A program made the translations under genes and the position numbers. A model generated the notes under the pieces. That model was not told where the DNA came from and ran no database searches. It saw only the letters and a program-made list of their open reading frames with translations. From assembly GCF_019977335.1 (NCBI RefSeq), contig NZ_AP024653.1, positions 1,240,001-1,304,000 on the forward strand: DNA of 64,000 nt, read 5' to 3'. The stretch comes from Arthrobacter sp. NicSoilB4 (GTDB lineage Bacteria > Actinomycetota > Actinomycetes > Actinomycetales > Micrococcaceae). Shown piece after piece: positions 25,861 to 33,719 of the stretch; the stretch's first letter is position 1, and every line of letters starts with the position of its first letter.

Positions 25861-27834
25861 GTGGCCGGCCTGATCAAACGTGAAGACATCGACGAAGTAC
25901 GCCAGCGCACGGACATCAAGGAAGTCGTCGACGGCTACGTGACGCTCAAGGGCGCCGGGCTGGGCTCCTACAAAGGCCTGTGCCCGTTCCACGACGAGCG
26001 CTCGCCCTCGTTCACCGTCCGACCCCAGGTGGGCAGGTACCACTGCTTCGGCTGCGGCGAGGACGGCGATGTCATCTCCTTCGTGCAGAAACTTGACCAC
26101 ACGTCGTTCCACGAGGCCGTCGAAAAACTGGCCGCCCGGATCGGCTTCGAGCTCCGGTACGAGGACGGCGGTACCGGCCCGAACCGTGAGGACGTCGGCC
26201 GGCGGCAGCGCCTGCTCGATGCCCACAAGGTCGCGGATGAGTTCTTCCGCGCCCAGCTGCTGACCCCGGGGGCCACCGAGGGCCGCAACTTCCTGCACGA
26301 ACGCGGCTTCGACCGCGCCGCGGCCGACCAGTTCGGCGTCGGCTACGCCCCGCAGGGCTGGGATTCCCTGCTCAAGCACCTGCGCGGCAAGGGCTACACC
26401 GATCCCGAACTCAAGCTCACCGGCATGTTCTCCGAAGGCGGCCGGGGGATCTACGACCGCTTCCGGGGCCGGCTGATCTGGCCCATCCGGGACATCGCGG
26501 GGGACACGATCGGCTTCGGCGCCCGCAAGCTCTATGAGGACGACCAGGGCCCCAAGTACCTCAACACTCCGGAGACCGCGCTCTACAAGAAGTCCCAGGT
26601 CCTCTACGGGATCGACCTCGCGAAGCGCAACATTGCCAAGGACCGCCAGCTCGTCGTTGTGGAGGGCTACACCGACGTGATGGCCTGCCACCTCGCCGGG
26701 ATCCCGACGGCGGTCGCCACCTGCGGCACGGCGTTCGGCACCGAGCACATCAAGATTGCCCGCCGCCTGCTCTCGGACGACGGCAGCGGCGGTGAGGTCA
26801 TTTTCACCTTCGACGGCGACGCAGCCGGCCAGAAGGCGGCCCTGCGGGCCTTCGAGGAGGACCAGCGCTTCGTCGCGCAGACGTACGTTGCCGTGGAGCC
26901 CAACGGTGCGGACCCCTGCGAGCTGCGTCAGTCCAAGGGCGACGCCGCCGTCCGCGACCTGATCGGCACCCGCCGTCCCTTGTTCGAATTCGCCATCCGG
27001 GCCGCCCTGAAACGGCACAACCTGGACACCGTCGAGGGACGCATCGCCGCCCTGCGGGAATCCGCCCCGGTTGTCGCCCAGATCCGCGACGCCGGCATCC
27101 GTCCCGCCTACGCCAGGGAACTGTCCGGCTGGCTGGGCATGCCGGTCGAGGAAGTCAGCCGCGCCGTGGGCGCAGCCGCCAAGCGAGCGGCCCAGCCGCC
27201 GTCGGCTGGTGCAGGTTCCGGCCAGTACCAGGCGCAGGGCACCAGCCCGGGCCGCGGGCAGGACTCGGGATATGGTGCACGATACGGCGCGCCTTCCGGC
27301 GGGGGATCCGCGCCCGGAGTTGCGCCCTTGCCGCCGTCGCCGGTCCTGCCGTCCTTCAACCGGCCCGACCCGCGGGACCCCGTGGCCGCGATGGAACGGC
27401 AGGCGCTGGAGGTTGCCCTGCAGCAGCCCGGGATGCTGGAGGGTGAGACCTGGCAGCGGTTCTCCGAGGCGAGGTTCTCGACGCCGGCGTACCTGGCCAT
27501 CCACGAGGCCATCCGGGCCAGCGGCCTGGCGCTCACGGGGGACCCCGTGCGCTGGGTTGAGCAGTTACTGCAGGAGGTTCCCGAGCCGCTGCGCCCGCTC
27601 GTGTCCGAGCTGGCCGTCGTGCCGCTGCCGGCGAGCACCGCCGACGGCGTCCTGCGCTACTGCCGGGACATCCTGGCGCGCCTGTTCGAACTGCAGATCA
27701 CCAGGGTCAAGGCTGAAAAGATGGGACAGCTGCAGCGGCTGGACGCTTCCTCCGACCCGGAGGAGTTCCAGCGGCTGAACCGGGAACTGATGCAGCTGGA
27801 GATGCAGCGGAGGTCCCTGCGCTCGGAGGCCTGA
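25861..27834 (+). CDS. dnaG: DNA primase
   Basis: A 657-residue primase that makes RNA primers at the replication fork. The CHC2 zinc finger uses Cys41, His44, Cys62 and Cys65 (CPFHDERSPSF, YHCFGCGEDGD). The catalytic core shows FRGRLIWPIRDIAGDTIGFG and the TOPRIM motifs VVVEGYTDVMA and FTFDGDAAGQ. A Gly/Pro/Gln-rich linker of about 60 residues (about 440-500) leads to a C-terminal helicase-interaction domain (AMERQALEVALQQPGMLEG onward). GTG 25861 is the start. Confidence 0.96.
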   Translation: MAGLIKREDIDEVRQRTDIKEVVDGYVTLKGAGLGSYKGLCPFHDERSPSFTVRPQVGRYHCFGCGEDGDVISFVQKLDHTSFHEAVEKLAARIGFELRYEDGGTGPNREDVGRRQRLLDAHKVADEFFRAQLLTPGATEGRNFLHERGFDRAAADQFGVGYAPQGWDSLLKHLRGKGYTDPELKLTGMFSEGGRGIYDRFRGRLIWPIRDIAGDTIGFGARKLYEDDQGPKYLNTPETALYKKSQVLYGIDLAKRNIAKDRQLVVVEGYTDVMACHLAGIPTAVATCGTAFGTEHIKIARRLLSDDGSGGEVIFTFDGDAAGQKAALRAFEEDQRFVAQTYVAVEPNGADPCELRQSKGDAAVRDLIGTRRPLFEFAIRAALKRHNLDTVEGRIAALRESAPVVAQIRDAGIRPAYARELSGWLGMPVEEVSRAVGAAAKRAAQPPSAGAGSGQYQAQGTSPGRGQDSGYGARYGAPSGGGSAPGVAPLPPSPVLPSFNRPDPRDPVAAMERQALEVALQQPGMLEGETWQRFSEARFSTPAYLAIHEAIRASGLALTGDPVRWVEQLLQEVPEPLRPLVSELAVVPLPASTADGVLRYCRDILARLFELQITRVKAEKMGQLQRLDASSDPEEFQRLNRELMQLEMQRRSLRSEA

Positions 27835-27860
27835 CTGTCCGGCCCGTTGGTCCGCTCAAT

Positions 27861-27890
27861 TTCACTTCCCGGCCGGGTGTTTGCTAGGCT
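27861..27890 (+). promoter_or_regulatory. Candidate promoter of the first tRNA-Asn gene
   Basis: TTCACT at 27861 and TAGGCT at 27885 with an 18-base spacer; the -10 box ends 14 bases before the tRNA. The same spacing is kept before the second tRNA-Asn, and TTTGCTA is shared, which supports the call although the -35 box is weak. Confidence 0.4.
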
Positions 27891-27904
27891 TATATCCGCT
27901 TCAT

Positions 27905-27977
27905 TCCTCCTTAGCTCAATTGGCAGAGCATTCGACTGTTAATCGAAGGGTTGCTGGTTCAAGTCCAGCAGGAGGAG
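27905..27977 (+). tRNA. tRNA-Asn (GTT)
   Basis: A 73-base cloverleaf: acceptor TCCTCCT pairs with AGGAGGA, the anticodon loop is CTGTTAA (anticodon GTT) closed by TTCGA/TCGAA, and the T arm has GGTTCAAGTCC. No CCA is encoded. Identical to the copy at 28114. Confidence 0.96.
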
Positions 27978-27981
27978 CGCG

Positions 27982-28018
27982 CAGTCCCCGTTCCGGGTTA
28001 CCGGGACGGGGACTTTTT
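27982..28018 (+). terminator. Rho-independent terminator after the first tRNA-Asn
   Basis: GTCCCCGT pairs with ACGGGGAC around a CCGG-containing loop and is followed directly by TTTTTT. Confidence 0.85.
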
Positions 28019-28069
28019 TATACCCGGAGGGGGTATCTCGGGGCGTCGGTGGGGAGGAAACGCAGCCGA

Positions 28070-28099
28070 TTTCCTAAGCGGCAAAACCTTTGCTAATGT
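28070..28099 (+). promoter_or_regulatory. Candidate promoter of the second tRNA-Asn gene
   Basis: TTTCCT and TAATGT with an 18-base spacer; -10 box 14 bases before the tRNA, exactly as for the first copy. The 31 bases before the acceptor resemble those before the first copy. Confidence 0.42.
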
Positions 28100-28113
28100 C
28101 ATACCTGCTTCAT

Positions 28114-28186
28114 TCCTCCTTAGCTCAATTGGCAGAGCATTCGACTGTTAATCGAAGGGTTGCTGGTTCAAGTCCAGCAGGAGGAG
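28114..28186 (+). tRNA. tRNA-Asn (GTT), second identical copy
   Basis: Same 73-base cloverleaf as at 27905, with anticodon GTT. The two genes lie 136 bases apart, each with its own promoter-like box and terminator, so they look like a tandem duplication of a whole transcription unit. Confidence 0.96.
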
Positions 28187-28192
28187 CGGACA

Positions 28193-28233
28193 GGTCCCGC
28201 AGCTGGTGAATAACCGGCTGCGGGACCTTTTTT
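28193..28233 (+). terminator. Rho-independent terminator after the second tRNA-Asn
   Basis: GGTCCCGCAGC pairs with GCTGCGGGACC and is followed by TTTTTT. It differs in sequence from the terminator of the first copy. Confidence 0.85.
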
Positions 28234-28262
28234 GTGCCCTCTTACGGCGTCTCGGTTCGTCC

Positions 28263-28670
28263 TCAGACGAAGTACATCTCCACCTGCAGAAAGCGTTCGG
28301 CCTCCGCCACGGCACCCTGGAAGGCTTCGAACTCGGTGGGGGACTTGCGGGGCTCGCGCGGGTGCCATTCGTGCGGGGCGGAGTGGATCTGGGTGAAGCC
28401 GCCGCCGGGCGGGGCGTAGAAGATGCCGAAGCGTTGCACCGGCCACTCGGGGGAGGTCTCGGGGGCGACCAGCAGGGCCGAATCGTAGGCCGGGTTGTAC
28501 CACTGGGCGATCGGGCGCCGGCGGTCTTCGGTGAACAGCCCGGCCGCGAAGAGGGCCGCCGACTGCTGGCTGGTCTGACTGCACAAGCGATCCCACCACA
28601 GTGGCAGAATGCCGGAGTCGCACCGCTGCCACGTGGCGGGTAGGGGCGGAGGATCCTGCCAGTGGGGCAC
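28263..28670 (-). CDS. Uncharacterised protein
   Basis: About 135 residues, not recognised by me. Composition is soluble, Trp- and Pro-rich, with TEDRRRPIAQWYNPAYDSAL, VQRFGIFYAPPGGGF and a C-terminal helix FEAFQGAVAEAERFLQ. Codon use is like that of neighbouring genes (strong G/C at third positions), which supports a real gene. The start is uncertain: GTG 28670 lacks a clear RBS, and frames further upstream run into the repeat region. No signal peptide or membrane segment. Confidence 0.55.
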   Translation of the reverse strand: MPHWQDPPPLPATWQRCDSGILPLWWDRLCSQTSQQSAALFAAGLFTEDRRRPIAQWYNPAYDSALLVAPETSPEWPVQRFGIFYAPPGGGFTQIHSAPHEWHPREPRKSPTEFEAFQGAVAEAERFLQVEMYFV

Positions 28671-28743
28671 ATCTACAACTTTATCGCCCGGGGTGGGGCG
28701 GGAACAGGGCCGGTAGGCACCTGCCGCAGGCCACGCCCCGAGG

Positions 28744-28823
28744 GGACATGCCCCGCGCTGAGGCTGGCGCATGGACATAGTGCCTACGTGCCCACTCCTG
28801 GCCGCGGCGACTGGACATGTCCC
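28744..28823. repeat. Repeat unit A, copy 1
   Basis: 80 bp starting GGACATGCCCCGCGCTG and ending CTGGACATGTCCC, giving 7-bp inverted ends GGACATG/CATGTCC. The most diverged of the three copies in its middle. Confidence 0.75.
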
Positions 28824-28890
28824 TCCATGGGAGGTGTGCTGCACGCTGCCTGGACAAGCCGAAAGGGGGACATTCCCCCCGGGGTCCCAT

Positions 28891-29007
28891 GGCCTGACGC
28901 TCCTTCCCAGTTACTGTGGGGCGCCCGTGGAACCGCCCGCGAGATTCCGGGGTTCCGGCACGTCCGGGGGACTCGCAGGGCGTGTAACTGGGCAGGAGCG
29001 CCAGGGC
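28891..29007. repeat. Repeat unit B, copy 1, with 24-bp inverted arms
   Basis: The arm starting GGCCTGACGCTCCTTCCCAG (28891-28914) pairs with the arm starting GTAACTGGGCAGGAGCGCC (28984-29007); 21 of 24 positions match. The 69-base interior is GC-rich. Confidence 0.75.
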
Positions 29008-29104
29008 TAGGTCTGCGGCTCGGTGTTGCCGCTCCCCGTGGCAGGGGTGCCTGGACCGGGTCTGCGGCTCGCGTCCCCGCACGGCGCACTCCCCGGCGGG
29101 CGGC

Positions 29105-29184
29105 GGACATGCCCCGCGCTGGGGTTGGCGAGTGGGCACAGTCCCCATGTGCCCATCCGTGAGCGCTAAGACTGGACATGTCCC
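29105..29184. repeat. Repeat unit A, copy 2
   Basis: 80 bp, same ends as copy 1, and only a handful of differences from copy 3. It lies 361 bp after copy 1. Confidence 0.78.
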
Positions 29185-29250
29185 CTGGCGAGTTGGGCTG
29201 CCGGCTGCCTGGTCCAGCTAAAAGGAGATGAGCCCCCGCCGAGGTCCCGT

Positions 29251-29360
29251 GGCCTGACGCTCCTTCCCAGTTACTGCTGGGCGCCCGTGGATCCGCCCGC
29301 GAGAGTCCGGAGTTAAGTCGCGCCCGGAGGGGTCGCAGGGCGTGTAACTGGGCAGGAGCG
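29251..29360. repeat. Repeat unit B, copy 2, with inverted arms
   Basis: The left arm (29251-29274) is identical to that of copy 1; the right arm keeps GTAACTGGGCAGGAGCG (29344-29360). It starts exactly 360 bp after copy 1. Confidence 0.75.
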
Positions 29361-29501
29361 CTTGGACGGGACTGTGGCTCGGTGTTGCCGCTCCATGACT
29401 GGGCAGGAGCGCAGCCTGGACCATGTTTCCGGATCGGTGTTGCCGCCCCATATCCGCGCAGGAGCGCCTGGGCCGGGTCTGCGGATCGGTGTTGCCGCGC
29501 T
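29348..29501. repeat. C motif, three tandem copies of about 50 bp
   Basis: Each copy starts with GGCAGGAGCGC or CGCAGGAGCGC and ends with TCGGTGTTGCCGC; copies start near 29349, 29401 and 29457. Related copies lie at 28989-29035 and, degenerate, at 29036-29080. The start of C is the reverse complement of the left arm of unit B. Confidence 0.7.
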
Positions 29502-29523
29502 ACGCACTCCTTGGCGTGCAGGC

Positions 29524-29603
29524 GGACATGCCCCGCGCTGGGGTTGGCGAGTGGACACAATCCCCATATGCCGATCCGTGAGCGCTATGACTGGACATGT
29601 CCC
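29524..29603. repeat. Repeat unit A, copy 3
   Basis: 80 bp with the same GGACATG/CATGTCC ends. It lies 419 bp after copy 2 and ends 89 bp before the stop of the Bcr/CflA gene. Confidence 0.78.
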
Positions 29604-29691
29604 GCGGCGGGTGGGTGCGGGCTACAGGGTGTGGACCAGGTGCCGCTGCGTCGCGGACATGCACCGCGGCCCCCGGGCCGGGGGTGCCGGG

Positions 29692-30915
29692 CTACTGGAT
29701 CGGCGGGACGGTGCGGGGCCTGACCACCAGCCAGAGGGCGGCCGCGGCCAGGAAGATGCACGCGGCCTGGACGGCGCCCATCGGAGTGGCGGAACTGACG
29801 CCGAGCCAGCCCACCACCGGCGAGATGAGGCCTGCCATCAAGAAGGTCGCGGCGCCCAGCAGGGAGGCCGCGGTGCCGGCCTGTGCGCCGTGCTTGGCCA
29901 GCGCCAGCACCTGGACGCAGGGGAACGTGAAGCCGGCGCCGAGGATGTAGAACCACAGCGGCACCATCACGCCCCACAGTCCAAAGCCCAGTTGGTCGAA
30001 GATCACGATCAACACGGCCATCAGGAACATCCACGCCGTGGAGCACGCCAGGATCCACTGCGGCGGGACCTTCCGGATGAGCCTCGAGCTGGTTTGCACG
30101 CCTGCAACGATGCCCAGCGAGTTCACGCCGAAGAGCAGGCCGTACTGCTGCGGGCTGAAACCGTAGACGTCCTGGAAAAGGAACGGCGACGCGGACAGGT
30201 AGGTGAACAGCCCGGCAAAGTTCATTCCGCCCACCAGCAGCAGCCCAACGAAGATCCGGTCCGCGAAGAGGACGCCGTAACGCTGGCGGGCGGTCATGCC
30301 GGACTTTCCACGGAGTTCGCGGGGCAGCGTCTCGCGCACCACGAACACCGCAGCAATCAGGACGCACGTCCCGTAGGCGGCAAGGAAGAAGAAGATCCCG
30401 GGCCACGGCATGAACAGCAGCAACTGCGAACCGATCACCGGCGCGAGGATCGGTGCCAGCCCGTTAACGAGGGCCATCCGCGAGAACATCCGCACCATCG
30501 CGAATCCACTGAACAGGTCCCGCACCATCGCCATGGCCACCACACCGCCTCCCGCGGCGCCGATACCCATCAGCACCCGGAAGATGCCCAGAGCCGTGAT
30601 GTCGGTCGACAGGGCCGCCCCAAGGGAGGCCATGATGTGCACCGCGGTGGCAAGGATCAGCGGCATCCGCCGTCCGAACTTGTCGCTCAGCGGACCCACC
30701 ACGAGCTGGCCCAAGGCAAAGCCGATCGTCGTGCCGGTCAGCGTCAGCTGCACGGCCGCCTCGGAGACGCCCAGGCTCTCCTCCAGGGCGGGGAAGGCCG
30801 GAAGGTACAGGTCCACCGTGAACGGTCCCAGAGCGGTGAGGGCGCCAAGCATCAGAATGTAGAGGAGCTTGCGGCGGCGGCTCAGCGAATCGCCGGGATT
30901 GGTGGGTGTAGTCAC
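29692..30915 (-). CDS. Bcr/CflA-type multidrug efflux MFS transporter
   Basis: A 407-residue, 12-helix drug:H+ antiporter of the DHA1 group. Marks are ALGPFTVDLYLPAFPALEESL, LGQLVVGPLSDKFGRRMPL (loop 2-3 signature) and the motif C-like region GLAPILAPVIGSQLL typical of exporters. Likely exports drugs such as bicyclomycin or chloramphenicol analogues, or sulfonamides; the substrate is not certain. I choose GTG 30915, which begins the family-like N-terminus; the frame is open further upstream to 31074 but without homology. Its 3' side borders the repeat region. Confidence 0.87.
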   Translation of the reverse strand: MTTPTNPGDSLSRRRKLLYILMLGALTALGPFTVDLYLPAFPALEESLGVSEAAVQLTLTGTTIGFALGQLVVGPLSDKFGRRMPLILATAVHIMASLGAALSTDITALGIFRVLMGIGAAGGGVVAMAMVRDLFSGFAMVRMFSRMALVNGLAPILAPVIGSQLLLFMPWPGIFFFLAAYGTCVLIAAVFVVRETLPRELRGKSGMTARQRYGVLFADRIFVGLLLVGGMNFAGLFTYLSASPFLFQDVYGFSPQQYGLLFGVNSLGIVAGVQTSSRLIRKVPPQWILACSTAWMFLMAVLIVIFDQLGFGLWGVMVPLWFYILGAGFTFPCVQVLALAKHGAQAGTAASLLGAATFLMAGLISPVVGWLGVSSATPMGAVQAACIFLAAAALWLVVRPRTVPPIQ

Positions 30916-31099
30916 AGAGGTCAATCCTAGGGCCCGCACCCAGCCGATCAGGCGTGCGGCAGGGGGCGCGCCACAGCCCGCCGCCGCGCCCCTGCCCGGA
31001 GCCTGAATGGTAGTTTTGACACCGGGGTGTGCGTGAAGCTGCGCAGACCGGCAAGGCCGCGAACGCGGAATCACGGATGTAACCAGTTAGGCGGGACCG

Positions 31100-32020
31100 A
31101 TGAGCGGACGTCACAGCGGCGGCACAAGCGGGGGGCTGCGCATCTCCACGCTGCCCAAAACCCTCAAACTGATCTTCAAGCTGGCCCCGCGGCAGCTCAG
31201 CGACGAGATTGCCCTCGCCAAGGTCGAGCTCAAACGCAAGGGCATCGAGGTCGGCGTTGCCGCCGCGATCCTCGCCGTCGCCCTGCTCTTTGTCGCCTTC
31301 CTGGTCGTTGGCCTCATCGTTGCCGCCATCATGGGCCTCGCCACGATCATGCCCGCGTGGCTCGCGGCCCTGCTGGTCTGCGGTGTCTTCCTGCTGATCG
31401 CAGCGATCGCGGGCCTGGTGGGGGTCGGCAAGTTCAAGAAGGCCATGCCGCTGGTTCCGGAGGACACCATCCGTGGCCTCAAGTACGACCTGGGCATCGC
31501 CAAGGAGGGCTCCGCCTTCGATCCCGCCGTGCTGGACCCGAATTCCGAGCAGTACAAGGCAGCCAAGGCCGCCAAAGCGGAGGCCGAGGCCAAGGCCAAG
31601 GCTGAGAAGGAAGCCAAGAAGGCCGCCGAGCCGGACTTCGGTCCGCCGCCCACCGAAGCGGAACTGCGACGCCGGCTGGACGAACGCCGCACCCACCTCA
31701 CCTCGGTCCGCGATGAACTCAACGAGGAACTCGACGTCAAGACCCAGGCCCAGGCGCTTCTGGCGGCCGCCCAGGTGAAGCTGCACGGCGGCAAGGAACA
31801 GGTCAGCGGCAAGGTCGCCGGTTTCCGGTCCGCCGCAGCACGCGCCGCAAAACGTCCGGCGGCGTCGGCCGGCGCCATGGACAGGGCCGCCACCGACAGT
31901 GCGGCTGCCGACAATGCCGGAGTGGGCGGCCAGCTGAGTGAGCGATGGAAGCCGCTCGTCGCGCTCACCGCCTCGGCCGCGGCACTCGTGTTCCTGTTGC
32001 GCAAACTCCTCAAGGGCTAG
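31100..32020 (+). CDS. Membrane protein joining a phage-holin-like (holin superfamily III) domain and a DUF3618-like tail
   Basis: A 306-residue protein. The N-terminal part (about 15-120) resembles the actinobacterial holin-like family: SDEIALAKVELKRKGIEVGV, then two hydrophobic helices split by a short loop. A charged, Lys/Ala/Glu-rich segment (about 155-185, likely coiled coil) follows, then ELRRRLDERRTHLTSVRDEL of the DUF3618 type and a last membrane helix LVALTASAAALVFLL. Such proteins in actinobacteria are chromosomal and not phage lysis genes. Next gene is a CDP-alcohol phosphatidyltransferase, so a membrane-related role is plausible. Confidence 0.78.
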   Translation: MSGRHSGGTSGGLRISTLPKTLKLIFKLAPRQLSDEIALAKVELKRKGIEVGVAAAILAVALLFVAFLVVGLIVAAIMGLATIMPAWLAALLVCGVFLLIAAIAGLVGVGKFKKAMPLVPEDTIRGLKYDLGIAKEGSAFDPAVLDPNSEQYKAAKAAKAEAEAKAKAEKEAKKAAEPDFGPPPTEAELRRRLDERRTHLTSVRDELNEELDVKTQAQALLAAAQVKLHGGKEQVSGKVAGFRSAAARAAKRPAASAGAMDRAATDSAAADNAGVGGQLSERWKPLVALTASAAALVFLLRKLLKG

Positions 32021-32075
32021 GCAGCCCGCTGAACTGCAACGCCCAATCGTTGCCGGCCACGGAAAGGGGGACTGG

Positions 32076-32711
32076 ATGAAGTTTATTGGCGCTGGTGCCC
32101 GGCCTGGTCAGGCACAGATACACCACGACAGGATCTTCACCATCCCCAACGTCCTGACCGTCGTGAGGTTCCTCGGCGTCCCGCTTTTCGTCTGGCTCGT
32201 CCTTGGGGTTCAGGAATACGGTTACGCCGCCTTGGTCCTGGCGATCATGGGCAGCACCGACTGGGTGGACGGCTACGTCGCCCGCCGGTTCAACCAAATG
32301 TCCAACCTGGGCCGCGTCATGGACCCCATCGCCGACCGGCTGTCGCTGATCGCGGTCGCCGTCACGCTCGTGATCGCCGGAGTGGTCGAGTGGTGGTACC
32401 TCGCCGCGCTGCTCATCCCGGACGCCATCCTGCTCGGCCTGTCGCTCTACTATTTCCACGGCCACCCCGACCTGCCTGTCAGCAGAATCGGCAAGATCCG
32501 GACGGCGCTGCTGCTGGTCGGCACACCCCTGCTGGTCCTCTCGGCACTTCCGGTCCCGGGCGCCGATGCGTATTTCGTTGCCGCCTGGATCTTCCTGGGA
32601 CTGGGGCTCGTAGGGCATTGGATTGCCGCGTACAACTACTTCTGGGCCATCGTCCGCAAGGGCAAAAAGCTAAAGGGCAACAAGTCCGACGTCGACGGCG
32701 GCACCCGCTGA
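32076..32711 (+). CDS. CDP-alcohol phosphatidyltransferase
   Basis: A 211-residue membrane enzyme that joins a CDP-lipid to an alcohol acceptor. The family motif D-x2-D-G-x2-A-R-x8-G-x3-D-x3-D is complete in STDWVDGYVARRF and NLGRVMDPIADR. About six helices follow the pattern of the family. It may make phosphatidylglycerol phosphate, cardiolipin or phosphatidylinositol phosphate; the acceptor is not decided by sequence. ATG 32076 follows GGAAAGGGGG closely. Its stop overlaps the next start, so it is cotranscribed with the DMT-type gene. Confidence 0.9.
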   Translation: MKFIGAGARPGQAQIHHDRIFTIPNVLTVVRFLGVPLFVWLVLGVQEYGYAALVLAIMGSTDWVDGYVARRFNQMSNLGRVMDPIADRLSLIAVAVTLVIAGVVEWWYLAALLIPDAILLGLSLYYFHGHPDLPVSRIGKIRTALLLVGTPLLVLSALPVPGADAYFVAAWIFLGLGLVGHWIAAYNYFWAIVRKGKKLKGNKSDVDGGTR

Positions 32712-33640
32712 TGATGTGGTTCGCCGTATTGCTGGCCGTCCTTGGCGCGTTCTGCCTCGCGTTCGGCGCCCAGCGCCAGGGCAGTGCAGTCAAGGCGGAC
32801 ACCGGGGGACTGGCGCTCAGCAACCATGGCATGCTCCGATTGCTCCGCAATCCCCGCTGGGTGTTCGGTCTGCTCCTCCTTTGTGTGGGCATGGCGCTGA
32901 ATTCGGTGGCCCTGGTGATGGCGCCGCTGACCGTGGTCCAGCCGATCGGAGCGATCGCCCTCGTCATCACCACGATCGTCAATGCCAAGGACCAGGGGCT
33001 GAGCATCAACCGGGCCACGGTAGTGGCCATTACTGCCTGTGTTACGGGCTCGGCCTTGTTCGTGATCCTGGCGGTCAACGTGACTCAGGAGAACCATCAG
33101 GTCAGCGCCTCCGACGAGCTGACGGTGGTGCTGCTGCTGGCCCTCGCTGTCGGGCTGTTCGGGACGCTCGCCCTGGTGTTCCGGCACCGGATGAGCGCCT
33201 TCATTTATATCCTTGGCGCGGGCATCCTGTTCGGCTTTGTCGCTGTCCTGACCCGGATCATTGGCAAGCACCTGCTGGATCCCAACGGCCTCGGCGTCCT
33301 GAACGTGCCGTGGTATTCCGTGGTCGCGATTGTGGCCGCCGGCGTCCTTGGCTCGTGGTTCGTCCAGAACGCCTACTCCGGTGGTCCTCCGGACCTGGTG
33401 ATCGCCGGGCTGACGGTGATCGACCCGATCGTGGGCATCGGGATCGGCATCACGATCCTCGGCGAACTGCGCCCGGATGTCCATGCCGTGACGGCAATTG
33501 CGATGGGCGCGGCCGGTTTGCTTGCTATCGTGGGAGTGATCGCCTTGTCCAGGCACCACCCCGAAGTCACCAAGCGCAAGAAGGACGCGCGGAAGGCTGC
33601 GGGGCGCGCGGCCCACGACAAGACCAGACTTCAGCAGTAG
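32711..33640 (+). CDS. DMT-superfamily (NIPA-like) membrane protein
   Basis: A 309-residue protein with about nine helices, made of the two-part fold of the drug/metabolite transporter superfamily and resembling NIPA-type carriers (LTVVQPIGAIALVITTIVNA, AGLTVIDPIVGIGIGITILGE). A basic C-terminal tail (KRKKDARKAAGRAAHDKTR) faces the cytoplasm by the positive-inside rule. It overlaps the phosphatidyltransferase stop (ATGATG at 32711). Substrate unknown; magnesium has been proposed for NIPA proteins, but that is not shown here. Confidence 0.8.
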   Translation: MMWFAVLLAVLGAFCLAFGAQRQGSAVKADTGGLALSNHGMLRLLRNPRWVFGLLLLCVGMALNSVALVMAPLTVVQPIGAIALVITTIVNAKDQGLSINRATVVAITACVTGSALFVILAVNVTQENHQVSASDELTVVLLLALAVGLFGTLALVFRHRMSAFIYILGAGILFGFVAVLTRIIGKHLLDPNGLGVLNVPWYSVVAIVAAGVLGSWFVQNAYSGGPPDLVIAGLTVIDPIVGIGIGITILGELRPDVHAVTAIAMGAAGLLAIVGVIALSRHHPEVTKRKKDARKAAGRAAHDKTRLQQ

Positions 33641-33719
33641 GCCCGGTACGCCTGCGCCGACGGCCAGCCGGCCACTCCAGACCCAGCTGACCGCACCGTG
33701 ACCACCAGGAGTTCTCCAC

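Larger units (their letters stand above)
28744..29603. repeat. Composite intergenic repeat region (units A, B and C)
   Basis: Between the uncharacterised gene and the Bcr/CflA pump lies about 1 kb without a convincing gene. It is built of three 80-bp A units (28744-28823, 29105-29184, 29524-29603), two B units with long inverted arms (28891-29007, 29251-29360) and about five C motifs. A1-B1 and A2-B2 repeat with a 360-bp period, so one A-B block was duplicated, then diverged; extra C copies lengthen the second interval to 419 bp. A further partial A start (GCGGACATGCACCGCG) lies at 29653. Confidence 0.8.

Noticed and set aside
29362..30930. 522-codon plus-strand frame across the repeats and opposite the Bcr/CflA gene
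   Set aside because: Composition (Gly, Gln, Arg, His) is that of an antisense frame, and it crosses from repeats into a gene on the other strand.
31100..32020. Prophage remnant, because of a holin-like domain
   Set aside because: Chromosomal holin-superfamily III proteins are common in actinobacteria, and no other phage gene or attachment site is near.
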